From: Bursaphelenchus xylophilus
Lineage: Eukaryota; Nematoda; Chromadorea; Rhabditida; Aphelenchoididae
Direction of reading: 5' to 3'
Assembly (NCBI GenBank): GCA_904066235.2
Contig: CAJFCV020000005.1
Coordinates: forward strand, 9,171,501-9,235,500
Length of the DNA stretch: 64,000 bases
Shown piece by piece: positions 13,806 through 25,764 of this stretch. Numbering within the stretch: position 1 is the first letter of the stretch; each line of letters begins with the position of its first letter. The notes beneath the pieces were generated by a model, which did no database searches, was not told where the DNA came from, and saw nothing but the letters and a program-made list of their open reading frames with translations. The translations under genes were made by a program, and so were the position numbers.

Positions 13806-16227
13806 CTAGTTTTGTACTCCTTCTATCGGTCGATGTTCGTTGACCTGATAATAAATCATTTTTGTGGTAAAATCCCGGTCTTCTTTTTCGTGATGGACAA
13901 CCACTATCATTTCATGATCCTGCGAGACTATATTATAGTCGAGAGCTTCGTCGCAACACATTCGAAATCCAGTTGTAGTCTTGTCCTTGAGATGTTTTGC
14001 TTCCAAGTAGCTGCTACAAGTTTCAACGCACTCGAAGGACTGTTCAACGACTTCTAACTTGACATGGAATCCGGGTTGAGCTTTGATTCGGTAGTTGCAA
14101 CGGCCGGGACCTCGGATATTTGAGATTACAATCGTTTTGACATGGCTGTCGGAGGCGTCTAAGTCAGTGTCGCCGCAGGCTTGAAAGTCTAAAAATTGAT
14201 GAAGTTTGTACTGATTTGAGAGAATGAGGGTGTGGAAAGGATGGTATTACAGTGGCGATCTTGTTCGAGTGGGAAAAACGTACCATTTTGCATCCGGGAA
14301 GTTTCAAAAACGCAGCAAAATACCTCCTTCTCCAAGTGAAACGACTCCGATTTCAAAAGTGCGCGCGCCTTTGAAAACAGAGTTTTTTAGTTGGAGATGG
14401 AGGTATTTTGCTAAGGTTTTGATACTTCCCGGGTGCAAAATGGTACGTTTTTTGCCACTGGATCAGGTCCGTCACTGTTGTGTGTTGGAGGGGGTTTTTA
14501 ATTCATGAGCAATAATTAATCTTCCATTGTTCTTGTGAGGTTAGCGTGCTCTTATTGCAGAATTTGTGGATTTTGATTCTAATAATATAGTGTTTTTGTG
14601 TGCTTCAAACGCCTTCTTTTGATGTCTTACCTGAAGTTTTTACCTCGTTGCACAGCGTTCCTCCAATCCCATTCGGGCATTTGCATTTTGAGCACTCCTG
14701 TGGATCAGTGTATCCTCCATATTGGCAATCAAGTTTAGTCGGGCAGCTGTCGCTGCAATATCTCATATTGATCAGCTTCATATCCTTGAAGCTGACGTCT
14801 GCTCGTTGGCCTATTGTATGCTGGAACCTTGGATCAACAGTTTCCAACGTATCGGCCGATTCGATTCCAAAAGTATTGGGACCGTAGTGCATTATTGACC
14901 CGTAGTCGTAGCGCTCTTCGTTGTTCTCACTCTCGTTGGACCCTCGTTTGATAAAATTGTCCTTTCGGTTTAATTGGATATTTTCATAGCGAATTTTGAC
15001 GAAACGGTCGCGATCTGAACGGGCCTGCTCGTGCCATAGCCCGAGAGCGTGGAGAACTTCGTGGACCGCAGCGCCGAGCTGAAAAAAAGCTCGATTTTTG
15101 TTGGTGAATTGCCTCGGATCCTCGGAAAAAGAACAAGTGTTGTTCTTTATAGGTAGTTTTTATTCTGTAGAGACAAATTTTGAAAGATCCAATCGCAAAA
15201 AAACTACAGGTTTTGTTGCGAGAACGATCGAAAAGCCCTCCAAAAGGTACCCACAACCAACCCGGTAAAGCTTTTGCTACAGTGGGGACCTGATCCAATG
15301 GAAAAAAACGTACCATTTTGCATCCGGGAAGTATCAAAAATGTGGCGAAATGCTTCCCTCTCCAAGTGAATTTGGACAGGGAGGTATTTTGCCACATTTT
15401 TAATACTTCCCGGATGCCAAATGGTACGTTTTTTGCCACTGGATCAGGCTCCTCACTGTATTATCCTCTACTTAACATTAGAATCGCTAGCATGTTTCCC
15501 GATTTTCTTACGTACCGAACAGCCATATCCCATTGAAACCGGTTGGCCTCCGCCGACTTTCCCCACCGCCGAAAAGCATCCAGCCGCATGGACAAACCGA
15601 ATGTAGTCCTCTTCAGTTGTCCTTTCCTTGAAAACCAAACAAGTCTGGGCCGTAATCACTGCCATTGAGTCTTCAGCGAGCCCTCTGGCTTCTTCTAAAC
15701 TCATAATTTTTTTTTATCGTAAACATTCAACTCACCATCAACCATCTCATAAGGAATCACTTTATTCCATTTTAGAGTCTCTCCAACGACGACTTGTCGT
15801 TTTTTTCGTGGTGGCGATTCCTTGTCAAGGTTCTCGGCAATTTTCCGAGCCTGCGGCAACGAGAGTATAATATCGCCTTCGAATAGGTCTTCAGTCTGGC
15901 CATTGACATCAAAAGATTGTTTTATTAAGGAGCGTATCTTGTTGTAAGGCTAAAATATGGGTGAATTCTAGTGTCCACTGCGGTAAATAAGGGATACATA
16001 TTTTTAATAAAAAGGTTGTTTTGGCTATGAACTCACACTTGAAGGATGTTTGGCCTCTTCTTTTTGCCTCAATCGATTTAGAATTGATCGGACTTGGGAT
16101 CGCTCGGTTTCGGTCTCTTTCCCGAGCTCAATTGTCTCCTAAATTGGATAAAGAAAAAGATGATTTTTAAACTTACGGTTAATGTAAGTAGAAAGCAAGA
16201 GAAATAGATGGCAGTTGGAGACCACAT
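13806..16227 (-). CDS. Secreted astacin-family zinc metalloprotease (NAS type) with EGF and CUB domains
   Basis: M12A metalloprotease, 458 aa. Minus-strand exons: 16227-16177, 16138-16037, 15949-15736, 15694-15516, 15078-14631, 14188-13806, all in phase. The start is a hydrophobic signal peptide (MWSPTAIYFSCFLLTLT). A propeptide follows and ends in a furin-like RKKR at ~99-102. The catalytic domain carries the zinc motif HEVLHALGLWHEQARSDRD at ~187-205 and the Met-turn SIMHYGP. After it comes an EGF-like module (CQYGGYTDPQECSKCKCP) and a CUB domain beginning near ACGDTD and running to the C-terminus. The order signal, pro, astacin, EGF, CUB is that of one NAS subgroup. Two family-A elements sit in its last two introns (14250-14477 and 15280-15458), outside splice signals. 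It is divergently arranged with the receptor-like gene downstream on the plus strand. All catalytic residues are present, so an active protease is likely. Confidence 0.92.
14250..14477. mobile_element. Family A palindromic MITE, copy A1 (astacin intron 5)
   Basis: Two inverted arms carry the family core CGTACCATTTTGCATCCGGG and its complement, with ends CAGTGG...CACTG next to TA. The left 25 bp are diverged. It lies wholly inside the intron 14189-14630. Confidence 0.85.
15280..15458. mobile_element. Family A palindromic MITE, copy A2 (astacin intron 4)
   Basis: Short member (179 bp) with the TIR CAGTGGGGACCTGATCCA at left and TCACTG at right, flanked by TA on both sides. The central GC-rich segment present in other copies is missing. 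It lies in the intron between the two catalytic-domain exons. Confidence 0.88.
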
Positions 16228-16639
16228 CCATATAGGCCAGGGTGAAAGGAATAGGCCTGCATGTTCGAACTGACGTATTTATTAAGCCATGTTTGAACAG
16301 TTGCGACATTGTTAATTGTGGTTCATTGTCGTCTAATTTGCAAGCTCATATAATACGCAGACACCTATTTTTGGGAGAAATTTTTCGTAAAACAGTCTAG
16401 GAATGCGCAATAAGAAATTTTATCAAAATCAGCAATAATTTGTGCCCTTATTTTGTAAGATCAACGGATTTATTTCTGTTCAATACTAGGAATCATCATC
16501 AAACGCTTTTTATTTTTAGGTTAGTTTGTCTTTCCGTCACACCGTGGGAACCAAAATTCAAGTCTTTGTCTTGCGTTGTCTGGGTTTTTTTTCGACAATC
16601 CCGCATAAATTTTTAATTCCTTCAATATCCTTGATATCC
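16228..16639. other. Divergent promoter region between astacin and receptor-like genes
   Basis: About 400 bp between the astacin start codon (-) and the first supported exon of the receptor-like gene (+). An acceptor-like TTTTTATTTTTAG ends at 16520, so a 5' exon of the receptor gene could lie here, but I could not identify one. No repeat is visible. Confidence 0.4.
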
Positions 16640-19545
16640 ATGAGATATTCATCGTCGTATTCTTTGGATAAAGCCTGTATTTCTATGAAGTCCAATAAAG
16701 TGATTACCGTTTACTATCCCAAGACATTTCCGGCAGTAAACGAACACTGCCCAGAGCATCAGGTGTTGAGAAAATGCCCATGGCCTGGGCTTTTTGTTGA
16801 GGTAGGCAAACAGCGTAGAAAATGATCGGTATTCCAGTATATTCAAATGTTCGCCAGCTATTCTCACTACCAGATACGGCCTTATGTTAATGCGGAATTG
16901 GATGTTCTTGTAAATGTAGGAAGCCTTGCCATAGTTGTTTTTCTTTCTCGCTCAAATCAATCGTATTTTAATTACAGTGGGGGACCTGATTTAGTGGTAA
17001 AAAACGGACCATTTTGCATCCGGGAAGCATCAAAAATGTGGCAAAATACTTGCCTCTCCAAGTGAAAAAACCCGATTTCAAAAGCGCGCCCGCTCTTTTT
17101 GTGAGGGAAAGGGCGCGCATTTCAAAACGGAGTTTTTCTTATTGTAGTGGGAGGTATTTTGCCACATTTTTGATACTTCCCGGATGCAAAATGGTATATT
17201 TTTTGCCATTGGATCAGGTACCCCACTGTATAGGCGCTTTCGAATATTTCTAGGAAAACGGCGACTGGCGAATGGCATTCGAACTACTTAGAAATGGAAC
17301 TATTGATACTATTGCTTACGGATTTATGAAGACTGCCATCAGACTAAAACAATACGACTTCTCGGATGTTCTATACAATGTAATTGCCACAGAACTTTCT
17401 ATTATTCCAGTTTATGTTTAGTCTCCGATATACCCAATACATCGAAAGTCGTTTGGCGACACAGAGTCCACCTTCTCTTTCTTTACGATCTACGGGAGGG
17501 ATGTTGTCCTCGCATTGGGTTCGATTATCTTTCTCCAAGTGGCTTTTTACTTTACTCATTCGATGCTGTTCGATGTTCAGCGCCGATCTCCGTATAACGC
17601 TGCGGTTGATGTAAGCAACTATTGATAGGACTGTGTGGCAAAAAGATGTCAAAATGCATCCCGGATTCAATGAATTGCCTCTACAGTGGTGGACCTGATG
17701 CATTGGCCAAAAACGTACCATTTTGCATCCGGAAGTATCATAAATGAAGCGAAATACCTTCTTCTCCAAGTGAAAAACTCCGATTTCAAAAGCGGGCCCA
17801 CTCTTTTTGTGAGGGAAAGTGCGCGCAAAACGTGGTTTTTTTAGTTGGAGATCGAGGCATTTTGTCACATTTTTGATACTTCCCGGATGCAAAATGATAC
17901 GTTTTTTGCCACTGGATCAGGTCCCTCACTGTATTTGCATCCCTTCGCTTACCGAGGATAGTGTTTCTCAGACAGCCGTTTTCGGTCAGAGATGGATGCA
18001 AAGGGAGGTATTTCATTGCATCTCAGATGCGTTTGGATGGTGTTTTTGCCACATGATCTGGTCCGAAGACTCAATTCAGCCCCCTGAAGGTTCAAATTAA
18101 CCTCAAGTTGGCTTTTTTCAGTCTGTCTGGTCAGCGCTTGCCCTACAGCTTGGTCAGTCGACCAAAGGCAATAAACGTTCTCGGGCAGTCAATTTCAATC
18201 GTCTAATGTTCTCATTTATCAACACTCCAATTTTGCTCGGTCTATATTCGACATGGATAGTGTCGAATCGGCTTTCGGCGGATACTGATGGGACAATCAC
18301 CTCATACCAGGACTTGATCAACAAATTGTCTAGTGGCCAAAAGTATTTGATAGAGTATACGGGCACGGTCGACTGGTTTTTCGAGGAGATTGAGTCGAGC
18401 AATGTTTTCCCGTTCAAGGATATTCGAAATACACTGCAACGTGAGCTTGTTTTTTACAATTCTCATCAAATTCGGCATATCTCTCTTTCCGTAGCTTTGT
18501 ATCGACTTCTGGAAGTTTAAGCTCGTCCTAATATCATCCTCTTCCAGGCAATCCAACCCGTCGAGTCACAATAAACCAGAGTTATCAGCACCTGAACGAC
18601 GGTGATGGCGTTGCTCTGTTGCCTGATGACACTCAATCTTTCCAAAAAGTCCTCGAATTGTGTAATTTGGAAAAGATTAATACGGCGATTGAAAGTATCG
18701 ACCGACGATTTCTCCTACGGCAAAATCGACCGGATCGCCTGGTTCAGGACCTGAATGCTTTCATACGGAAGAAAGTGCCGGCGATCGCGTTGGTCTACAA
18801 CAAATACAGGGGGCAGTTGACCAAAGGAAGGGCGCAGTGCGGAAGACGGCGTCCGGATAGTAAGTTTCGCACGGTAGGAAGGAAGCGGATAGCATCAAAC
18901 AAATTTGATCGTTATACATGGAAGACGTGATCCGGTGTCAAAAAGCGTACCATTTTGCATCTGGGAAGTATCGAAAATGTGGCAAAATGCTTCCCTCTCC
19001 CAAGTGAAAGAACTTCTTTTTGAAGAGCGCGCCGTTTTTCCCCACAAAAAGAGCAGGCGCGCTTTTGAAATCTGAGTTTTTTCACTTGGAGAGGGAGGTA
19101 TTTTGCCACATTTTTTGATGCTTCCTGGATGAAAAATGGTACATTTTTTGCCACTGGATCAGGTCCCCCACCGTGTAATGGTTTTGGAATATGCAGATTC
19201 ATTTTTCCCTAACGTAAGAATTTCCTGGGACCTTGAGTATCGTTCATTTCAGATAGGTTTTATAATATTTCACGCGGGTTTGGTATTCTGAGAGACTGGC
19301 TGAATAAAACCGAATCTTCTGCCATTTTACTGCCCTATAAACACCCGCTATTTTCAGCCCAACGTCCCTACCGCGGTCTGATGTACGTTTGGCTTGGCCT
19401 CTGCGCCGCTTCCACGCTGGTCTTCTGCTTTGAAGTCCTTCTCAGTTTGCGTGGGAAACGTCTGAAACTCACCAAAAAAACGGCGAGCATCGAACGCGAC
19501 TCGCGCTTAGTATTCGGCCCACTGGGCCGAGTGGGTGGAAAATGA
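16640..19545 (+). CDS. Ionotropic-receptor/glutamate-receptor-like ligand-gated channel subunit
   Basis: Divergent iGluR/IR-type membrane protein, at least 492 aa. Exons: ~16640-16801 (5' end uncertain), 16838-16915, 17254-17379, 17422-17610, 18122-18440, 18548-18859, 19253-19545; all junctions in phase. The ligand-binding S1 part includes VYYPKTFPAVNEHC and CPWPGLFVE. A first membrane helix (VLALGSIIFLQVAFYF) is followed by a pore-loop-like SVWSALALQLGQST, a second helix (FINTPILLGLYSTWIVSNRL), a long extracellular S2 segment and a last helix (YVWLGLCAASTLVFCFEVLL) before a basic tail ending GRVGGK. This layout is that of nematode IR-like receptors. Introns carry three family-A elements. An AATAAA begins 7 bp after the stop. 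The start is a guess: ATG at 16640 precedes S1, and the usual signal peptide may be on a missed exon. The subfamily is unclear. Confidence 0.75.
16975..17228. mobile_element. Family A palindromic MITE, copy A3 (receptor intron 2)
   Basis: Flanked by TA; ends CAGTGGGGGACCTGAT and CCCCACTG are inverted. The two arms share GGACCATTTTGCATCCGGGA-like cores. It occupies most of the 338-bp intron 16916-17253. Confidence 0.9.
17684..17931. mobile_element. Family A palindromic MITE, copy A4 (receptor intron 4)
   Basis: TA-flanked inverted-arm element inside intron 17611-18121, with core CGTACCATTTTGCATCCGG at left and its complement at right. About 60 bp of related material (GGATGCAAAGGGAGGTATTT) follow at 17992, perhaps a second decayed copy. 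Confidence 0.88.
18926..19176. mobile_element. Family A palindromic MITE, copy A5, left end eroded
   Basis: The right arm ends CAGGTCCCCCACCGTG. The left arm starts at GTGATCCGGTGTC and lacks the CAGTG terminus. It lies in receptor intron 18860-19252. Confidence 0.82.
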
Positions 19546-19551
19546 TGACTT

Positions 19552-19557
19552 AATAAA
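19552..19557 (+). terminator. Possible poly(A) signal of the receptor-like gene
   Basis: AATAAA starting 7 bp after the stop codon. Only about 90 bp separate this gene from the convergent G-alpha gene, so the 3' UTRs must be short. Confidence 0.5.
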
Positions 19558-19645
19558 AATAGAGGGAAACTCGTTTATAGCTGGCAACTTTGCGCAATAC
19601 AAACATAGTAAGAAATTTTTTTCGTAAAAGCAAATATACAATAAT

Positions 19646-22477
19646 TTACAGCACACCGGTTTGTTTGAAGTTCTCGGAAATAATGTAGTCGATTATACTG
19701 TTCATCAGGAAGCTGAGATGCGATGTGTCGGTGGCGCAGGTCAAATGGGTGTAGATCATCTTCTGCTTGTCGTTGATCTGCTTCTCGAACTTGCGTGTTA
19801 TGTATAAGGCCGCTTTTTTGAATTCGTTTTTGTCTGAAAAGTTATATTTTTTTTTTTAAATTCCGGTAACAAAATACAATCTTATACTATGTAACGGAGG
19901 ACCAAAGACTTGTTATCTAATCAAAGCTTAGATTCAAAATATGACTTACCATCATATTCTTGTGGCCTCAGGGCTTTGAGTCGTTCGCAGAACACTGAAA
20001 CGTTATCAAAATTACAAAAAACATTAATAACACTACACTTTTAACGCAATTTTTACTGTAAACAAAGTAAGAATAGCGTTTTGCAAAGAAAATCTTGTTT
20101 TTTCGAAATGAAAATTAACTTTGAAGACTGTGAAAACTGTTTGAGCTTACACTGGTAGGTTGGAAAGCACATGGACAATGGGATTTTGTTGATCTTTTCC
20201 GCAAATAAGTCTTGCTTGTTGAGGAAGAGGATGAGTTGAACCCGGGCGAAGATTGGGTTATTCCCAATGTTCTTGAACAATTCTATGGCATCGTGGAGTC
20301 GGTTCTGCAAAGATTGTAATATACAGTGGGGGCCTTCTCCGGTGGCAAAAAACGCACCATTTTGCATCCGGGAAGTATCAAAAATGTGGTAAAATGCTTC
20401 CCTCTCCAAGTGAAAAAACTTCGTTTTGAAGGGTTTTTGAAGTTCCCTCGCAAAAAAACTTTCCTTACAAAGGACGCGCTTTTGAAATCGGAGTTTTTCA
20501 CTTGAACAGGAGGTGTTTTGCCATATTTTTGATGCTTCCTGAATGCAAAATGGAACGTTTTTTGCCGCTCGATCAGGTCCCCCCTGTATAGATGTATAAA
20601 ATCTCTAAAATTTTAGTTGCATTTTCGCTGGCGTAGATTTCAACGATCTTTGCTCTAAATTTTGCAGTGAGTGTGCAAAATGCAGAGAGCGGTCAGAGAG
20701 AAAAACTTTTCTTTTTTCCATGTCTTTGTTATTTTGCTTGGAAAAAAATTTGTGGCATCGTTAATGAGGATTTTTTTGCAAAGTGTGAGCTATCAATCTC
20801 ATATGTACCTTATGAAAACTATTTTGTTTCTCAAATCCGTCAAAATCAGAGCTCCGCTGATAATTCTCTTTGCCAATTTCTCACAGCCCATTTGTCAAGC
20901 TTACCGTTTCCGTGTCCTCCCTCATTTTCTGATCGTACTCCGAAATGGCGGCAATGAAAAAGATGGCGTTCACGTTGTCGAAGAGATGAATCCATTTCCT
21001 TCGTTCCGTTTTCTGACCACCAACGTCGAATATCCTAAACAAATTTTTAATTTACGCGTTTTTTCCAGATCTAAAAATTTTTACGGAAACTCTTTTTTTA
21101 GAAAACCGTTAAAAATAGCGTGTTGAAAATTTGAACGCACCTAAATTCCATTTCCTTGTACGAGTATCGTATCTCGGACACGCCAATCGTCTCCTGCCGT
21201 GCGTAAAGAACGTCGCTCACTGTGGGCACGTAACTCGAGCTTTGGAGTCGGTCAATGTCGTCGAGGAAACTTGAATCAAAACTTTAGATGTTGAAAAAAA
21301 ATCATGACAAATGAAATTTATGACTATGACGAAATGTCACAAAATTTATTGGAAAATTAAAAGTGGAGAAAACAAGATACGAATAATGTACGGTAGATTC
21401 TAGCAATTTTAAAAATGTTTTTTTAACTCAAAAATACCGAAGTTTAAATTAAAAATAAAAAAAAAAATTGAAGAAAAAGAAATATTTTTAAAAAATTTCA
21501 AAACCGCTTACTATTTAGCACAGTCAATAACATGATACTCATTCCTCCTTTCATACGCTTTTTGAATCGTTTCCTCCGCCCACAACCGCTTGATGGCAAA
21601 GTAAACATTTTTGGGGATTTGATTTTCAATGTTCTTCTCATCAGTCAAAGCTTGAAAAATCAAATCCGCATCTCGTTGCAGCTCCTTTGGCAGGATCATC
21701 CCGAGTTTTTCGATTCCATGAATCAGCTGGGCAATTGATTGAAGGACATTGAGGAAGATTAGAGGGCGACGAGCCCATAATTCTTCCGTGGAAAAACCGT
21801 TGCAATGGATTATTCGCATCTGCTTTAGCACCGTGGATTTGCCGGATTCGGAGGGACCTGGAAAGTTGGTGATTAGAAATTTTGAAAAATCAAAAAAAAA
21901 CGTTTTTCTTTTAATTTTGAAAGCTGACATAACAAGAAAAAATAAAAAAAAGTTCATGATGAAAGAATTTAGCGCCAACGACAACAAAACACCTCAAATC
22001 CTTACCCAGCAACAACAACTTGATCACTTTTTCCATGGCCATGTGATCCTTCACCAGTTGGTCATCAATTTTTTTGCTGATTTCGGCAGCCTTCACGTAA
22101 AGCTCGGGATTTGGAGACTTGGCGTCCACGTAGCGCGTGGGATTCTCTACATTCATGGTGGACATGGGCGTCACCGCTTGAGCGATGGATGAGGTCCGCG
22201 CCACCGCTGAACGCAACTAAAAATGGGAGTGTGAACAAACAGGAAGCATTTTTTGGACAAATCGCTTAAAAACCAATTTTTTTCATATAGACGCTAAGAC
22301 AAATAACAAATTTTAATATCCTCTCCAATCCCAGTCCTTTTCAAGCCTGTCAAAGACACACATCCTTCCACCAACTCCAGAACCGCAGTCTACACGCATT
22401 ACCGACTATATAAGCTCCGTATCTAAACCACTTCTTACAGTTTTCTTCTTGGACTTCCACATGGTTCGAAATGACAT
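19646..22477 (-). CDS. Heterotrimeric G-protein alpha subunit with unusual termini
   Basis: GTP-binding signal transducer coupled to seven-helix receptors, 413 aa. Minus-strand exons: 22477-22439, 22216-22006, 21857-21512, 21269-21141, 21034-20905, 20304-20151, 19994-19950, 19833-19646; all junctions in phase. The P-loop is GPSESGKST at ~84 (usually GAGESGKST) and is split by an intron. Also seen are the helical domain, switch I with ARQETIG, switch [14 protein letters not shown], the NKQD base-recognition motif and TCAT near the C-terminus. Most G-alphas have ~355 aa and start MG with a nearby Cys for lipidation. This model starts [13 protein letters not shown] and carries ~50 extra N-terminal residues. 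The tail FKQTGVL has no Cys at position -4, so it would not be a pertussis-toxin substrate. The short first exon rests on a strong GTAAGA donor and phase; a different upstream exon is possible. Confidence 0.9.
20324..20586. mobile_element. Family A palindromic MITE, copy A6 (G-alpha intron)
   Basis: TA-flanked element with start CAGTGGGGGCCTTCTCC and end AGGTCCCCCCTG. The arms are inverted copies around a central stretch containing AAGGACGCGCTT. It lies in the intron 20305-20904. Confidence 0.88.
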
Positions 22478-24229
22478 TCCGCAGTTCCACCTGCGACACG
22501 CGTTCGCTCAGAATTTTCGAATTACCGTAGAGAGAGGAGCAACAACATATTTTTAAGGCCGCGCCCGAGGCGTGCCCCCAAACAAAGTTAATTTGGGCCA
22601 AACTTTGTGGGGCAATTTGCGTCATTTCATTATAACCGGCGAGGGGACGCCTCGAGATTCTTTTCCGATTATTGGACAGGATTCCGCCAGTCGTTGGGGC
22701 AGATTGGCTAATTATTTTCGGTGAAACTTTTGAAGAGAAAATGAGAGATTAGAAATCCATGTAAAAGGATTAGAAATCATTGTAAAAAGATGTCTGGAAG
22801 TTCACCAATAAACTTTTAAAAAATCTCATTTTTATGCCGAAACTTGATCCCTAAACTAGTAGCTAACTAATCCTCCAACAACATTAATGCATTGAACAAC
22901 TGGTCCTCAAAGGTAATTAGATGAAGTGTTCCCAAAACAATTAGATTTGAGGTGAACCCCAAATTCAAGTCATTACAAACGGGTTGATCTTATTTGGGTC
23001 GGAAGGCCTTTGCATTTTAGCCGACAAAATGCCAAAGAAGTGTACGAACTGAAGCGACATTTATCGACTAATTGCACGGTGAAAGAATAGAGTTACGGGG
23101 GACTGGTAATTAGAAAGACCATCGTTTCGAACTAATTGGCAGCTACTAAAGTGGTAATTTTGAGGTCGAAATCGATAAAAATAGAATGATTTGCAGGGAG
23201 GGGGGATGTTTAATTGGGCACTGGTTGAACAGTTGCATAACAGATAGATGCAAAGGGCATGTCAATAAAAAAGAGTTCAAACCACCGGTAAGTAAAGTTT
23301 GGACCTATCAGTGGCACTTAAATTGATATATTCAGCGCTCTTTGCAGACAGCAACGAGGACAGGTAGTCGATAAAAAAAAGAATTAGAGCCTTTTCTTTG
23401 TAAATTTCTTTAACGGTTTCTGCAAAACACAAAGGAAAAATTATTTCACATAGAAAACGATTACCCAACATTTCTCCGCATCTCGACGGTAACTCCTTTA
23501 CAAATTGTATTACATAGAAACAAACGAAATATCAAGGTATTGGACTCCATGTATAATACATAAATGCCAAAGTCCATCGCGTTTGACAATTGCAATTTCT
23601 GCAAAAAACGCCCTACACTACCACAAAAGACTACAATCTTTTTTTTTGTCTGACGATCGTAGACCAATTTAGACGGAGGTCCGCGGAGTCTACTGTAAAT
23701 AAAAAAATGGGAAAGGAAGCTAAAAACTCTAACCTTAACTCAATTCTCCGCGTGTTTGAAACCTTTATCAAAAGATAAACGAATTCCGAGTAGACAAAAA
23801 TTTTCACACAGCTCCATCGATTAGTTGAACTTCAAGACAGGAAATGAGTGGACAGCAGGTAAACTTCTTAGAGATAAAAGTTAACCGGCAGAGGAAATAC
23901 TCAATTTCGAAGATTTTGAAAAAAAATCGGCAAAATTTTAGAATAATGCTTTCTAAAAACTGCAAGACTCTTAGTTCAAACCTTGCAGAAAACACTGACG
24001 TTTTTAGAGGGTAAATTGAAAAAAAATTCATCTTTTTAGCTGTTGATGTCTAAAGCATAAAAAAAACTTGTCATCATATATAGATGTGCAGCCCAAAGAG
24101 AGCAGGTATGCAGAATTTATGGCAGATCGGAATATGTAATCCGGACTTTCCGTTTGTGGTTTCACACCCAGTGTACCTCTGAGACATAAAAAATCTCGAT
24201 TTATGATAAACATTTAGCAAAAAGAAAAC

Positions 24230-24446
24230 CAGGGGTGGCCATCCGGGCCCGTTTCGGCCCGTCTTACTTTTCCCGCAATTGCGATATCTCGTTTTGGAGA
24301 AGAGATATCAAAAATCTAATAACATTTTGAAGGGTCAGCACCCTTCTAAACCTAGGGCTAGCCGAAGTTTCAAAGCCATTCGGTTACTCAGAAAAAAGTT
24401 CGGGATAAGTAAGACGGGCCGAAACGGGCCCGGGTGGCCACCCCTG
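24230..24446. mobile_element. hAT-like palindromic MITE
   Basis: 217-bp element with ~40-bp inverted ends that begin CAGGGGTGGCCATCCGGGCC. The ends pair across GGCCCGTTTCGGCCCGTCTTACT. Immediate flanks are AAGAAAAC on the left and AAAAAAAC on the right, a 7/8 match to an 8-bp target duplication. CAGGGGTGG ends and 8-bp duplications are typical of hAT elements. It has no coding capacity. Confidence 0.8.
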
Positions 24447-24628
24447 AAAAAAACTAGATAAGTTTAGCCATCCTATTTTCAAATTGAAGACGCCCATTAA
24501 AGAAACAAGTCTTTTGCGTCTCCATAAAACGGTTTGACATCAAAATATCCCTCTGCCAAGACGTTTGTGAGTAGAACAGTTTTCCTCACCAACCAAAAAT
24601 CCCACCTCCCTCATCCACCCCCACCAAA

Positions 24629-24661
24629 ACTCATTTCTTGTTTCCACAAGACAGGAAATGA
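24629..24661. repeat. Imperfect hairpin upstream of the G-alpha gene
   Basis: CTCATTTCTTG pairs with CAGGAAATGAG (10 of 11) around an 11-base loop. Function unknown; it is next to a second hairpin at 24720. Confidence 0.4.
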
Positions 24662-24719
24662 GGCTCCGCTATCTCTTAATTGAACTTACGTCTTTGCTTG
24701 GCACGGCGTCCACGGCCAT

Positions 24720-24744
24720 CAAATCAGCCCGCTTATCGGGCTGA
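24720..24744. repeat. Perfect 10-bp stem hairpin
   Basis: AATCAGCCCG, loop CTTAT, then CGGGCTGATT. It sits in the GC-richer block about 2.2 kb upstream of the G-alpha start. It could be a structured RNA element or a protein-binding palindrome. Confidence 0.5.
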
Positions 24745-25764
24745 TTGCCGCTCAACTGGCAATTTCCCATCCTCCTCGTGCCCTTTGCAGCGTGTGAGCT
24801 TCGGGAAATCGAGCTCTCGTCGACTGTTTATCGCATAGTGCCCAATAAATAAATGTGCCGCTATTTATTCGGCCGCATTCGAAGGCTTCGAACTTCGGGA
24901 ATCCTCGGGACTTGGCAACTTTTCCGAGAGCCCCGTAATTAATAGCGTGACGGTATGTTATTTGCCTGAAAAAACGGCGTACAAAAAAGGATGACATTGG
25001 ATGAAATATCGGGCAAAACGCGACCCTCGCAGCACTTGATGCCGATCGAAGATTGGCCTTTTTTGTTGCGACAATAATGCCATATTTTCTTGCAATAAAA
25101 AGGGCGAATTGAGAGTTGAAGAGAGGTTCATTAGAGGGAATAAAATGAAGGCTGTAAATGAAAGAAAAACCCAGTAAAAAATGCGAAAAGTGTGTGAGGT
25201 ATGGACGTGAAATAGATGATGATTACAGGGCAGACTTCACTATTGTGCTCAGCAAAGTATTTGTGACCAAAAAGTTCAAATGAAATGCCAGAAAAGCCTT
25301 CCGCTCAAACTAGAACAGATATTTTATTATTTTTTTTTGAGGTTTTTACAGGTTTGGAAACGTCAAAAAAAGTTTTTGTCACCTGTCACAAAAACAAAGT
25401 CGGGAAAAATGGCAAATACAAAATAATTATTTGTGCGCACGTAAAATGCCACCACAATTTTTCCCTTTCGTTCCTGTCACAATGTAGACCATGAAATTTT
25501 ATAGAAATTTCGTTTCCAAAACCGTAAATAGAGAGCAAAGTGGTTGTAGTGTCCTACGGAAAAATCAGCCCTTGTAGAAGCACGGCGGACATTTCTAATT
25601 TCTCTTACTACAAATGCTATGGAGGAAATTTTTCAGGTGTGTCTCTTCTAAACCTATAAAAACAAATTAAAGAACAAAAAAATTCAAGCACTTCTTTCTG
25701 GGCATTCCAGCTTTCTACAGTGAGGGAAGAAGAACCTTGAACTCTTTTTCAGTTTAAAAATGTG

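Noticed and set aside
22478..22625. Extended first exon of the G-alpha gene starting near 22625
   Set aside because: The open frame there ends in a different phase from the next exon. The ATG at 22477 with donor GTAAGA joins in phase 0.
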